A stretch of DNA of 64,000 bases from JASHVB01 sp035523995 (GCA_035523995.1 DATKPQ010000065.1:62001-126000); one strand, 5' to 3'. Counted from the stretch's first letter, positions 27,213-36,479 are shown. Numbers and translations: made by a program. The notes: generated by a model not told the origin, from the sequence alone.

Positions 27213-28394
27213 ATGAACGGCACCGACTCGCCCGACGCTGAGGTATTGCTCTCCCGGGCTCGGGCCTTGGTGCCATTGCTTGCACAACGTGAGGCGGAGG
27301 CGACCGCGGCGCGCGACGTGCCGCCATCCACGATCGCCGAATTCCACGAAACCGGCATTTTGCGCGTCTTGCAGCCGCGCCGCTTCGGCGGTTTGCAGCT
27401 TCCGTTCGACGTATTCTCCCACATTATCGAAATCCTAACCGAAGGCTGCGCCTCCAGCGCCTGGGTCTATGCCGTGCTTGCAGAGCATCAGTGGATTATC
27501 GCCAGTCTTCCCGAGCAAGGGCAGCGCGACATCTGGGAACACGACCCGCGAGCAGTGGCATCGTCCTCGCTGGCGCCGCGTGAAACGGCCGTCGCCTGCG
27601 ATGGTGGCTGGCGGCTGTCAGGCCGGTTTCCGTTCTCCAGCGGCTGCACCCATGCACAATGGGCAATCATCGGCGCGCGCTGTCCGCATGCCGACGGCAC
27701 GGTTGCCACGCGCTATTTGCTGGTGCCGATGCGCGACATAGAGATCGTCGACGACTGGTTCGTGCTCGGCCTGCGCGGCACCGGCAGCAAAACGCTGTTC
27801 CTGCGCGACGTATTCGTACCAACCCACCGTACGGTGCTGTTGCGCGACCTGTTCGAGGGCACGCCGCCCGGCATGGCCGTACACCCCGACTACGACATCG
27901 TCAGGGCGCCACGCGGCTATCTGGTGGTATTTTCCCTGCCGCCGGTGCCATTCGCGCTCGGCCGCCGCGCCTTGGCGACAGCCGCCGCCGCGCTATCCGG
28001 ACGCGTGTCGCGTGGCATGACGCGGCTGGCGGAGTCCGAACTGGTGCAGTTGCGCCTGGCGGAAGCATCGGCATCGATCGACGCCGCGAATGCATTATTC
28101 GAGATACGCCGGACCGAGAGCGTGGCGGCAGTAGCCTCCGGCCGTGCCATCACCCAGGCAGAAGTGCTGCGCAACCGCCGCGATGTCACGTTCGGCATGC
28201 AGCAAATCCGCAGCGCGGTGCAGGGCCTGGTGGACCTGTGCGGCGCGCGCGCATCGCTGGACGCCGATCCGCTGCAAGCGATGCTGCGCGACATCCTGAC
28301 GATCGCCACGCATCAGGCTTTCAATCCGCTGGCGACGCTGGTGCCATACGGACGTTTGTTGCTCGGACTGCCCCCGGGATCGGGAGAAGCGTAG
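27213..28394 (+). CDS. acyl-CoA dehydrogenase-like flavin monooxygenase
   Basis: 393 residues of the acyl-CoA dehydrogenase superfamily, closest in pattern to group D flavin monooxygenases (HsaA/HpaB-like oxygenase components): an N-terminal helical domain with the FHETGILRVLQPRRFGG motif, a beta domain with GGWRLSGRFPFSSGCTHAQW, and a helical C terminus. It lacks the usual acyl-CoA dehydrogenase catalytic Glu segment as far as I can see. Likely reaction: FMNH2-dependent hydroxylation of an aromatic or other small substrate, with reduced flavin from a separate reductase not found nearby. It is co-transcribed with DUF2237. Confidence 0.82.
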   Translation: MNGTDSPDAEVLLSRARALVPLLAQREAEATAARDVPPSTIAEFHETGILRVLQPRRFGGLQLPFDVFSHIIEILTEGCASSAWVYAVLAEHQWIIASLPEQGQRDIWEHDPRAVASSSLAPRETAVACDGGWRLSGRFPFSSGCTHAQWAIIGARCPHADGTVATRYLLVPMRDIEIVDDWFVLGLRGTGSKTLFLRDVFVPTHRTVLLRDLFEGTPPGMAVHPDYDIVRAPRGYLVVFSLPPVPFALGRRALATAAAALSGRVSRGMTRLAESELVQLRLAEASASIDAANALFEIRRTESVAAVASGRAITQAEVLRNRRDVTFGMQQIRSAVQGLVDLCGARASLDADPLQAMLRDILTIATHQAFNPLATLVPYGRLLLGLPPGSGEA

Positions 28395-28428
28395 ACGACG
28401 CAACCTCTCAAAAGCGGACACAAACGTC

Positions 28429-28590
28429 TGCCACGCGCGCTACCCGCCCGCGTGGCAGAGGTCGAGATGCGAAGCATCGAGGGTGAAGGTGATCGGGTCT
28501 GCACAAAGAACCTACTATGCCCTCCCGATCACCCTCACGCTCGGCGCTATCGCACCTCGACCGCTCCCACGCTACGCGCGGGAGAGGTTT
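28429..28590. repeat. mirror-armed intergenic repeat (family A, copy 2)
   Basis: A ~160-base element of two inverted arms. The left arm (CTGCCACGCG... then AGGTCGAGATGCGAAGCATC then GAGGGTGAAGGTGATCGGG) faces the right arm (CCCGATCACCCTCACGCTCG then CACCTCGACCGCTCCC, ending CGGGAGAGG). Each arm also has its own terminal hairpin. It lies between the flavin enzyme gene and the acyltransferase fusion and overlaps the last ~13 codons and the stop codon of the latter. Confidence 0.85.
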
Positions 28591-31500
28591 CAGACTCCAC
28601 CATCCGCATCACCGCCGGATAATCGACCTTCCCCGACGCTAACAACGGCACTGCCGGCACGCTCAGCACAGCGCGCGGCACCATCAGTTCCGGCACGCCA
28701 CGCTCGCGCGCAAACGCCAACAGATCGCGCGCCTCCGCGTCCTTGCGCGTGGTGACCAACAGCAATGCTTCGCCCTTGCGCGGATCCGGCACGTTCACCA
28801 CGGCATGCCGCGCCTCCGGCCACAACGCGGCCACCAACGCTTCGGCGGCTTCCATCGACACCATCTCGCCGCCCATCTTCGCAAACCGCTTGACCCGCCC
28901 AACAACCGAAACGAAACCTGCCGCATCAACGTACACGATATCCCCCGTGTCGTACCAACCGTCCGGCACGGGTTCCAGCACGCCCGGTGCAGCATCGCGC
29001 AGATAACCCAGCATGACCGTCGGGCCACGCACCAACAGCCGCCCGCCGGTATCCACGCCCTCCACCGGCTCCACCCGCCACGCAATGCCCGGCAGAAAGC
29101 GCCCCGCGGTACCCACGCGATTGTGCATCGCCGTGTTCAGCGTCAGCACCGGTGACGTTTCGGTGGCGCCATAGCCTTCCAATATCCGCACGCCGAACTT
29201 GTCCGCAAAGACCCGCCGCGTCTCCTCCTGCACCTTCTCCGCACCCGCAAAAATGTAGTGCATGGCGTAGAAATCGTAGGAATTGGCATAATGCGCCCAA
29301 CCCCGCAGGAATGTATCCGTGCCGAAGCAGATCGTCGCATCGCTGTCATAAATCAGAGCCGGCACGATGCGGTAGTGCAGCGGGCTCGGGTAATAGAATG
29401 TGCGCACGCCATATAGCAATGGCAGCAGCGTCCCGCCGGTCAGCCCAAAAGCATGGAACATCGGCAGGGGGTTGAACGCGATATCGGCGCTGGTGAAGTC
29501 CACCACCGAAGCAAGCTGCGCGCAGTTGGCCAGGATGTTGCGATGGCTCAGCACAACCCCCTTCGGCGCACCCTCCGAACCGCTGGTGTACAGCACCGCG
29601 GCCTCACGATCGGGCGACGCCTGAGCGCCGGGCAACGCCCGTGCCCGGCGCGCGTCGCGCCACGCACGCAGTTTCGCCCGCATGCCGATCGTGTTGCGCA
29701 CGTCTTCCAGCCAGATGATTCGTACCTCGCTTGCCAGGCGTTCCACCACGCGTTCCAGCCGCGCTTTCTCCACGAAGGTGCGGCTCGAGATAACGCAGCG
29801 CACGCGCGCCGCGCGGCACGCGGAGAGCATGTTGGCGGCGCCGGCGGACACGTTCAGCAGGCATGGCACCAGCCCGAAAGCCTGCAGTCCGAATAACGTG
29901 ACAACGCATGCCACGGCATTGGGCAGCAGCATCCCCACATGCGTCTCGTCCGCCGCTGCCATCGAAAGCGCGCGCCCCAGCGCGATCGCACCCAGCAGCA
30001 TCCGGTCATAGGTGATGGGCGTGCGCTGAATATCCTCAGCGATCAATCTGTGCCGGCCATGCACGGCGCGCGCGTCCAGCAGGGCCGAGAACAGCGTCTT
30101 GCCGGTGTCCTTGGAAAAATAGCGCGCCTCCAGCATCACATCCTGCAAGGCACGGCCGATCGCCTCGCGGCGCTGGCGCGGCGTCAGGCTTTCGGCATTG
30201 GGCGGCGCCAGCGTCACCGCAGGCCGGATATCCACGCGCACCTTCGGGAACCAGCGCTGGCGAAGACGGCCGCGCAAATGGCTGAACCGGCTGAACTGCA
30301 GCCCATCGATACTGATCGGCACGATGCGCGCTTGCGCCCGGTCCGCGACCATGGCGGCACCTTCGTAGATCTTCATCAGGCCACCAGTGTGCGTCCTGCG
30401 CCCTTCAGGAAACACCATCAGCTTGCGGCCGTCGTCACGCACCGCCTCGATCATGCGCCTGACGGCATAGGGCGATTGCACGTTCACCGGGAACGTATCG
30501 GCCAGCGCGAGAAACGGTTTGAAATACCATTTCTCAGCCTGCACAGTATGAATTGCAAAGCAGGGGCTGTCGGGCAGGCAGGCAAAGATCAGCGGGCCGT
30601 CGAGATAGGACTGATGATTGGCGACGATCACCAGGCGATTGCCCGCCACCCGATAATGTTCCAACCCGGTCACGCGCAGGCCATGGAAGCTGGAAAAATA
30701 CCAGCGTAGCAGGCCGCGCCAGGTCTGCGACGGCAGCAGACGAACGATCCAGACCACGACAAGCAGGTTGGCAACCGCGGCAATCTTCAGGACCGTTGGC
30801 GCGTGCAGCCCCGCCGCCGCGAGGCCGGCTGCCGCACCCGCACCGGTCACCATGAACAATGCGTTCATGATGTTGTTGGCCGCGACCATGCGGGCACGTT
30901 CGGATGGCGCGGCGGTGTCCTGAATGATGGCGTACAGCGGCACAGAATAGGCACCGCCGCATGCGGCAAGCAGCAACAGGTCCACCAGCATGCGCCAGCC
31001 GTCGAACGCCCGCATCGTTGCGCCGGCCGAAGCGAAGCCGCCGCTCACGCCGGCGGACGTGGCAGCGGCAGCAAAGTCCCAACAGAACAGCGAAATGCCA
31101 AGCGCGGCGAAGGGAACGAGACGAGCAGAGACTTCGCCATGCAGCAGCCGCGCGCATTGCATCGACCCGATGCCGACGCCAACGGCAAACACCGTCAGCA
31201 ACAATGTCAGGACAGTACTGTTCGCATGCAGCGTATCGCGCGCGATGATCGGAAACTCGGTAAGCAGCGTTGCGCCCATGGTCCAGAACCAGGACAGGCC
31301 AAGCAATGACAGCCAAATAGGCCGGATCGCCGCAGCGTGGCGCAGCACGCTGCTGGTATCGGCCAGCAGGTTGGCCGTCAGGCGCAATCCGGGATCGGCG
31401 GCAGGGACCACGGGCAGGAATAACGCGGCGGCAAGACCGATGAGGGACAGCGCAACGCCGGTAATGCTGACCACGGCGGCGCCGTTGGACAGCAGCATCA

Positions 31501-32035
31501 GAGCGCCACCGGCGACGGTGCCGACAACGATGGCAAGGAAGGTAGTGGCCTCGATCACGCCGTTGCCGGCGACCAGTTCCTCCTCCTGAAGATGTTCCGG
31601 CAGGATTCCGTATTTCACCGGTCCGAACAACGTCGCCTGCACGCCGAGCAAGAACAACACGGCCAGCAACCCGGACACACTAGCGGTGAAAAACGCGGCG
31701 GCCGCCCCGAGCATCAGCAGCAGCTCGAGACATTTGTACGCGACAATCACGCGCGGCTTCGGAAACCGGTCGGCGAAGTTGCCGGCCGTCGCCGAAAGCA
31801 GAATGTAGGGCGCGATGAACAACGCGCCTGCCAGCGCGGAAAGACCGGCACCGCCGACTCCCAGCCGGAACAACGCCAGCACCAGCATGGCGTTCTTCAC
31901 CAGGTTATCGTTGAACGCGCCGCAGGATTGCGTGACCGCAAGCGGCCACAGACGGCGGGTTTTCAGCAGCGCGAGTGGCGAAGGGGGCAAGACCGGCTTC
32001 ACGGAAAGATAAAGCGCGTCGGCCAAATCCGGCAT
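28547..32035 (-). CDS. LplT-like MFS / PlsC acyltransferase / acyl-ACP synthetase fusion
   Basis: 1162 residues, three modules. Residues ~1-425 are a 12-helix MFS transporter of the lysophospholipid transporter (LplT) kind (SCGAFNDNLVKNAMLVLALF). Residues ~440-640 are a PlsC acyltransferase (NHQSYLDG, then VFPEGRRTHTGGLMKIYEGA). Residues ~680-1150 are an AMP-binding acyl-ACP/CoA synthetase (P-loop YTSGSEGAPKG, then GYGATETSPVL, YDTGDIVYVD). By analogy with LplT plus Aas, it takes up lysophospholipids and re-acylates them in the inner membrane. The ATG at 32035 has a poor ribosome site. The final residues (about SPARSVGAVEVR) and the stop are encoded by an intergenic repeat, so the natural C terminus was probably replaced or extended. 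Confidence 0.92.
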   Translation of the reverse strand: MPDLADALYLSVKPVLPPSPLALLKTRRLWPLAVTQSCGAFNDNLVKNAMLVLALFRLGVGGAGLSALAGALFIAPYILLSATAGNFADRFPKPRVIVAYKCLELLLMLGAAAAFFTASVSGLLAVLFLLGVQATLFGPVKYGILPEHLQEEELVAGNGVIEATTFLAIVVGTVAGGALMLLSNGAAVVSITGVALSLIGLAAALFLPVVPAADPGLRLTANLLADTSSVLRHAAAIRPIWLSLLGLSWFWTMGATLLTEFPIIARDTLHANSTVLTLLLTVFAVGVGIGSMQCARLLHGEVSARLVPFAALGISLFCWDFAAAATSAGVSGGFASAGATMRAFDGWRMLVDLLLLAACGGAYSVPLYAIIQDTAAPSERARMVAANNIMNALFMVTGAGAAAGLAAAGLHAPTVLKIAAVANLLVVVWIVRLLPSQTWRGLLRWYFSSFHGLRVTGLEHYRVAGNRLVIVANHQSYLDGPLIFACLPDSPCFAIHTVQAEKWYFKPFLALADTFPVNVQSPYAVRRMIEAVRDDGRKLMVFPEGRRTHTGGLMKIYEGAAMVADRAQARIVPISIDGLQFSRFSHLRGRLRQRWFPKVRVDIRPAVTLAPPNAESLTPRQRREAIGRALQDVMLEARYFSKDTGKTLFSALLDARAVHGRHRLIAEDIQRTPITYDRMLLGAIALGRALSMAAADETHVGMLLPNAVACVVTLFGLQAFGLVPCLLNVSAGAANMLSACRAARVRCVISSRTFVEKARLERVVERLASEVRIIWLEDVRNTIGMRAKLRAWRDARRARALPGAQASPDREAAVLYTSGSEGAPKGVVLSHRNILANCAQLASVVDFTSADIAFNPLPMFHAFGLTGGTLLPLLYGVRTFYYPSPLHYRIVPALIYDSDATICFGTDTFLRGWAHYANSYDFYAMHYIFAGAEKVQEETRRVFADKFGVRILEGYGATETSPVLTLNTAMHNRVGTAGRFLPGIAWRVEPVEGVDTGGRLLVRGPTVMLGYLRDAAPGVLEPVPDGWYDTGDIVYVDAAGFVSVVGRVKRFAKMGGEMVSMEAAEALVAALWPEARHAVVNVPDPRKGEALLLVTTRKDAEARDLLAFARERGVPELMVPRAVLSVPAVPLLASGKVDYPAVMRMVESETSPARSVGAVEVR

Positions 32036-32055
32036 GTGGCAATGTAAAACATTTT

Positions 32056-32188
32056 ACCATAGATGACACAGATTGTACAGAAGAATGTTGGAAAATGTAG
32101 TGATGCCATGTGCTGGAACAAGCGGTCTGCCATAGGACACCTTCGAACGATCCGTACTTTATTCTGCGCAATCTGTGAATTCTGTGGT
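32056..32188. repeat. 133-base element with 27-base terminal inverted repeats
   Basis: Ends are imperfect inverted repeats: ACCATAGATGACACAGATTG (32056-) at the left mirrors CAATCTGTGAATTCTGTGGT (to 32188) at the right; about 20 of 27 positions pair. The inside is AT-rich compared with the region and codes for nothing. It looks like a MITE-type miniature element lying just upstream of the LplT fusion start (32035). No target-site duplication was evident by eye. Confidence 0.65.
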
Positions 32189-32309
32189 GAACTGCCTTAC
32201 TTTCTTTCCTGTATCCGGAACCGACAATGCGTCACAAGCCGCACGCCCGTGACGCCCCGTGCCACTCTGCCACCCTCGGCCTCCTCCCGCAGGTCCTCGC
32301 TTCTCTCTC

Positions 32310-33596
32310 TCAAACCGACACGGGTGCGATGCCGGGCCGCACCGTCAGCGCCTCGCGTGCCGCAGCCGCAAACGCCTCGCCTTCCGGCAGCACCACGGAT
32401 GCGGAACGAACACGGTGCGTCGCAGGATTTGTGCCGGGCGGAGCCGTGCCCTCGGCGGCCAGCGCCTGCACGGCACGCAACAAGGCGCGGCGGGCCATGA
32501 TGATGCCGTTGTCTGTGCTCACCAGGTTCTCTCGCGCGCGATCGATGATCGGCCCCATGCTTTCCTGCAACGACGCGTCCTGCATCGCGATGCCGCGCAC
32601 GCCGCTATAGGTCTCGCCGACCTTCTGCCCCTTGCGGTCAACAAGGTAATCGTTGTCGCGGTTTGCCTCTGGAATGAATGTGCCGGGCACATAGCGCACG
32701 TGTATGCCCTTGCCGTCGCGCATAGCCTGTCGCTCAGCCTCGGTCAGCGTCCGCGTCGGATGATAGTCGAAGCTCCACGCCCAGCAGTTTTCGTCGTCGA
32801 TCGGGATCCAGAAATGCCCGTGCACCGGATGGTTCCCACGCGGCGGGATCATGGTGAAAGACGGCATGCACCACGGCGTGATCCGCCAGTAATACGTGCC
32901 CGCCTCTGCCCGCCGCCGCGCACCGATGAACAATCCGGCCGCATGATCCGCGGTTTCGAAGCGCACCATGTGGTCGCCCATGTTGTAGTCATTGCCGCGC
33001 GATCCCTGCATTAGCGGGTCGGAGCGCAACGCGTCGCTGTGCAGGAAGGAGACGTGGCTCGAATCGATACCGCCTTCCAGCGCCTGCAGCCAGTTGCTGT
33101 ATTGCAGCCGCTTGGAGGTAAACGTTTGCTCCGCCGGCACGCAGGCGAATTCAAACTCCGGCAGACCCGGCTGGTGTTCCGGTGGCCCCATATAGGTCCA
33201 CAGCACGCCGCCCTTCTCTATCAGCGGATAGGCACGCATCTTGATGCGGGCGCGGAAGCCGTTCGATTCCGGCTCCGACGGCAGGTCCACGCACTGGCCG
33301 GTCACGTCGTATTTCCAGCCGTGATAGGCGCAGCGGATGCCGCATTCCTCGTTCCGCCCGAACCACAGAGACACCCGGCGATGGGCGCAAAATTCTTCCA
33401 GCAGGCCATAACGGCCGAGCGTGTCGCGGAACGCGATCAACTTCTCCGATAGCAACTGCACGCGCACCGGGGGGCCGTCATTTTCCGGCAATTCGTCAGC
33501 CAACAAGGCAGGTATCCAATAGCGCCGAAACATCTCGCCCATCGGCGTGCCTGCCCCAGTACGCGTCAACAGCTCATTCTGTTCTTGGCGCAGCAT
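32310..33596 (-). CDS. Rieske-type ring-hydroxylating oxygenase
   Basis: 428 residues, the large subunit of an aromatic ring-hydroxylating oxygenase (phthalate 4,5-dioxygenase-like). The Rieske 2Fe-2S ligands are Cys70, His72, Cys89 and His92 (FCAHR...RCAYHGW). The catalytic mononuclear iron region follows (GIDSSHVSFLH, with His181 and His186). Expected reaction is mono- or dioxygenation or O-demethylation of an aromatic acid, with electrons from a reductase that is not encoded nearby. GGGAGG five bases before the ATG supports the start. It is divergent from selA with only 23 bases between the start codons, so the two promoters must lie in each other's coding ends. Confidence 0.93.
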   Translation of the reverse strand: MLRQEQNELLTRTGAGTPMGEMFRRYWIPALLADELPENDGPPVRVQLLSEKLIAFRDTLGRYGLLEEFCAHRRVSLWFGRNEECGIRCAYHGWKYDVTGQCVDLPSEPESNGFRARIKMRAYPLIEKGGVLWTYMGPPEHQPGLPEFEFACVPAEQTFTSKRLQYSNWLQALEGGIDSSHVSFLHSDALRSDPLMQGSRGNDYNMGDHMVRFETADHAAGLFIGARRRAEAGTYYWRITPWCMPSFTMIPPRGNHPVHGHFWIPIDDENCWAWSFDYHPTRTLTEAERQAMRDGKGIHVRYVPGTFIPEANRDNDYLVDRKGQKVGETYSGVRGIAMQDASLQESMGPIIDRARENLVSTDNGIIMARRALLRAVQALAAEGTAPPGTNPATHRVRSASVVLPEGEAFAAAAREALTVRPGIAPVSV

Positions 33597-33619
33597 GTCT
33601 GCCTCCCAGGAAACCCGTC

Positions 33620-35020
33620 ATGGCACCGGCACCGGATAGCGCCCTACGATGCGCCGCCATGCCGGACCGCGCCAGCCCGCTGCCGTCGCTCGACGCCTTG
33701 TTGCGTTCTCCCGAGGCGGCTGTCCTCATCGACCGCTTCGGCCGAACCGCCACCGCGTACGCGCTCCGCACCGTTCTCGCTGCCCGCCGCGCCGCGCGCA
33801 GCTTCCATGCCCCGCCCATCGCGATCCTGGACGAAGCCGCCGACACGCTGGCCCGCCAGTTCGCCGCCAGCCAGCGCCTGGTGTTCAACCTCACCGGCAC
33901 CGTGTTGCACACCAATCTCGGTCGCGCCCCCCTGCCGCCGGAAGCCGCCGAGGCTGCGGCAGCCGCCATGGGGTCCGCTACCACGCTGGAGTTCGACCTC
34001 GCCACCGGCCGCCGCGGCGAGCGCGACGACCACATCGCCCCCTTGCTCTGCCAACTCACCGGCGCCGAAGCCGCCACCGTGGTGAACAATAACGCCGCAG
34101 CCGTGCTCCTGGTGCTGAACACGCTGGCCCTTGGAAAACAGGTCCCCGTCTCCCGCGGCGAACTGATCGAGATCGGCGGCGCCTTCCGCATCCCCGAGAT
34201 CATGGCCCGCGCCGGCGCCATCCTGCGCGAGGTCGGCACGACAAATCGCACCCATCCCCGCGACTACCAGCAGGCGATCGGTCCGGAGACGGCGCTGCTG
34301 ATGCGCGTGCACCCCTCCAACTACGCGATCGCCGGCTTTACCGCTTCGGTCGGCACGGCGGACCTGGCCGCCATCGCACACACCGCCAATCTGCCGCTGG
34401 TGGAAGACCTGGGCAGTGGCAGCCTCGTCGACCTCGCCGTTTGGGGCCTGCCCCACGAGCCAACTCCGCAGGAGTCGCTGGCGGCGGGGGCAAACATCGT
34501 CACCTTCTCCGGCGACAAGCTGCTAGGCGGTCCGCAGGCCGGCCTGATCGTTGGTAACAAAGAAGTGATAAAACGCATTAACGCCAACCCGATGAAGCGC
34601 GCCCTGCGCCTGGACAAGGGTCGGCTGGCAGCTCTGGAGCATGTTCTGCACTTGTATCTCGATCCCGATCGCCTGCGCGACCGGCTTCCCACCCTCCGCT
34701 TGTTGACCCGCCCGGAGCCCGACATTCGGGCCACCGCCGATCGCCTGCTACCCCATCTGCGTGCGGCCTTCCCCGATCGGCCGGTCGCGGTGGAGCCCTG
34801 TCGCAGTCAGATCGGCTCCGGAGCACTTCCGGTGGATCTGCTGCCGTCCGCAGCACTGACGATCGGTGGCAACAGCCTGGAAACGCTGGCAAATTCTTTG
34901 CGAAAGCTGCCCCGCCCGGTCGTCGGTCGGATCGCCTCGGGAAGGGTATGGCTGGACTGCCGCTGCCTGGAGCCGGAGAATGAGTCCGCCTTCGTGGCCC
35001 AGCTTTCCGGCAAGGGCTAA
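33620..35020 (+). CDS. selA: L-seryl-tRNA(Sec) selenium transferase
   Basis: 466 residues, normal length. It converts seryl-tRNA(Sec) to selenocysteyl-tRNA(Sec) with selenophosphate, in the cytosol as a large PLP-dependent ring. Hallmarks: N-terminal domain, RLVFNLTGTVLHTNLGRAPL, LEFDLATGRRGERDDH, VNNNAAAVLLVLN, and the PLP lysine (about Lys300) in FSGDKLLGGPQAG. The ATG at 33620 follows AGGA at good spacing; ATG 33659 is an alternative. The tRNA-Sec gene starts 18 bases after its stop codon, so the two form one selenocysteine unit. selB and selD are not in the window. Confidence 0.97.
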   Translation: MAPAPDSALRCAAMPDRASPLPSLDALLRSPEAAVLIDRFGRTATAYALRTVLAARRAARSFHAPPIAILDEAADTLARQFAASQRLVFNLTGTVLHTNLGRAPLPPEAAEAAAAAMGSATTLEFDLATGRRGERDDHIAPLLCQLTGAEAATVVNNNAAAVLLVLNTLALGKQVPVSRGELIEIGGAFRIPEIMARAGAILREVGTTNRTHPRDYQQAIGPETALLMRVHPSNYAIAGFTASVGTADLAAIAHTANLPLVEDLGSGSLVDLAVWGLPHEPTPQESLAAGANIVTFSGDKLLGGPQAGLIVGNKEVIKRINANPMKRALRLDKGRLAALEHVLHLYLDPDRLRDRLPTLRLLTRPEPDIRATADRLLPHLRAAFPDRPVAVEPCRSQIGSGALPVDLLPSAALTIGGNSLETLANSLRKLPRPVVGRIASGRVWLDCRCLEPENESAFVAQLSGKG

Positions 35021-35038
35021 ACAGTCAACACTGCGCGA

Positions 35039-35131
35039 GGAGGAGAAGCGGTCCCGGTGGACCGGCCGGACTTCAAACCCGGTTGGGGCTGCCAAGCGGC
35101 TCCGGGCAGGTTCGACTCCTGCTCTCTTCCG
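35039..35131 (+). tRNA. selC: tRNA-Sec (anticodon TCA)
   Basis: 93 bases before the CCA. The 8-bp acceptor stem GGAGGAGA pairs with TCTCTTCC (one G-T pair); a long D stem, the anticodon loop CTTCAAA with TCA, a long variable arm (GGGGCTGCCAAGCGGCTCCG) and the T arm GGGCAGGTTCGACTCCTGC follow. Discriminator base is G, and CCA is not fully encoded (GCCG follows). It resembles E. coli selC closely in the anticodon and T regions. It decodes UGA as selenocysteine when a SECIS element is present. It follows selA by 18 bases. Confidence 0.97.
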
Positions 35132-35334
35132 CCGTGATTTCGCGAGCAGCCGGGCTGTGGCGCCGGAGCCCAGACCCTGTGGCAGCTGAGCAACAGAGCG
35201 GACCAATCCCCGGTTCCACCCCTCCCACTAGGCGCTCCATATCGCTATGGTTTTCCCACCGTAAAGGGGGCCGGCGGGGGCGCGGTTTCGGCGTGCCGAA
35301 GGCTCGGACTGAAAGCGAACGAGGAGAATTAAAA

Positions 35335-36423
35335 ATGCAGCTTCGGGGTGCACTCCTGGCAGCCAGCCTGCTGGCCCTGCCGATTGTGGCGAGTGCCCAG
35401 CCGGTGACAGGCCTTTATGTCAGCGGCGGGGCTGGTGTGAACCTGATGCAGAATGAGAACATCCAATCCTTCAATGTTCGCGGAGCCACGTTCTTCCCAT
35501 CCGGTAGCCTTGGCTCTCGCGTCGGCCCTGCGTTCGTCGGGGCCGTGGGTTGGGGTTTCGGCAATGGGCTGCGCGTGGAACTTGAGATGGATTACCGCGC
35601 CAACCAGTTCGACTCGGTCAACAACGGCGCCGCCGCGCATGTCGGCGGCTGGGAGCAGAAATACGGGCCAATGGTGAATGTGGCCTACGACTTCAACGGC
35701 CTGGGCCCGATCGTGCCGTATATTGGCGTCGGCGTGGGCTATCAGGTGGCGCTCGAGCAAAACGTCCATGCCTATAACGCCGCGGGGAGCACCAGTCTGT
35801 ATAGCCGCAGCGACGGTTCGTTCGCCTACCAGGCCATCGTCGGTGTGGCGTATCCGATCGTCGCGGCGCCGGGCCTAGCTTTGACCGCCGAATATCGCTT
35901 CATGGGCCTGGCCGGCAACCGGAGCTACGGGGCCTATGCGACCAACCCCGCCGGCGGAGTGGTGGCCACCGGCAGCGTGAAACTGAACGACGACTACAAC
36001 CACGCCTTCTTGGTCGGCTTCCGCTACAATTTCGGCCAGGCGCCGCCTCCGGCACCGGCGCCCGTAGCCGCCCCGGCCCCGGCGGTGATGCCCGCCCGTT
36101 CCTACCTGGTGTTCTTCGACTGGGATAAGGCCACTCTGACCGACCGTGCTCGCCAGATCATCCGCGAGGCGGCAGACAATTCCACTCATGTAAAGGTCAC
36201 GCAGATCCAAGTGAACGGCTACACCGACACGTCAGGCACGCCGCAATACAACATGGGTCTGTCGATCCGCCGCGCCGGAGCCGTGAAGGCCGAGCTGATC
36301 CGCGATGGTGTGCCGGCCGGGGAGATCTTTACGCGAGGCTTCGGCGAGACACATCTGCTGGTGCCCACTGGCCCCGGCGTGCGCGAGCCGCAAAACCGGC
36401 GCGTGGAGATCATCCTCCACTGA
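35335..36423 (+). CDS. OmpA-family outer-membrane protein
   Basis: 362 residues. Signal peptide (GALLAASLLALPIVASAQ), an eight-strand-like beta-barrel domain (Gly/aromatic-rich, residues ~25-235), a Pro/Ala hinge (APPPAPAPVAAPAPA) and a C-terminal OmpA peptidoglycan-binding domain (YLVFFDWDKATLTDRARQII, then NGYTDTSGTPQYNMGLSIRR, then GFGETHLLVPT). It should anchor the outer membrane to peptidoglycan. GAGGAGA precedes the ATG, and a strong terminator follows the stop. A frame open upstream from 35083 reads through the tRNA region and is not coding. Confidence 0.95.
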   Translation: MQLRGALLAASLLALPIVASAQPVTGLYVSGGAGVNLMQNENIQSFNVRGATFFPSGSLGSRVGPAFVGAVGWGFGNGLRVELEMDYRANQFDSVNNGAAAHVGGWEQKYGPMVNVAYDFNGLGPIVPYIGVGVGYQVALEQNVHAYNAAGSTSLYSRSDGSFAYQAIVGVAYPIVAAPGLALTAEYRFMGLAGNRSYGAYATNPAGGVVATGSVKLNDDYNHAFLVGFRYNFGQAPPPAPAPVAAPAPAVMPARSYLVFFDWDKATLTDRARQIIREAADNSTHVKVTQIQVNGYTDTSGTPQYNMGLSIRRAGAVKAELIRDGVPAGEIFTRGFGETHLLVPTGPGVREPQNRRVEIILH

Positions 36424-36458
36424 CGTTTGACGCCGGAATCGATGCCGCTTACGGAAAG

Positions 36459-36479
36459 GGCGCCGCGAGGCGCCTTTTT
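36459..36479 (+). terminator. rho-independent terminator of the OmpA-family gene
   Basis: Perfect 6-bp stem GGCGCC-gcga-GGCGCC followed by five Ts, about 35 bases after the OmpA-family stop codon. Confidence 0.9.

Noticed and set aside
35237..35257. Terminator after tRNA-Sec (CCATA-tcgc-TATGG then TTTT)
   Set aside because: The stem is only 5 bp and AT-containing, and it lies ~105 bases from the tRNA end, so support is too weak.
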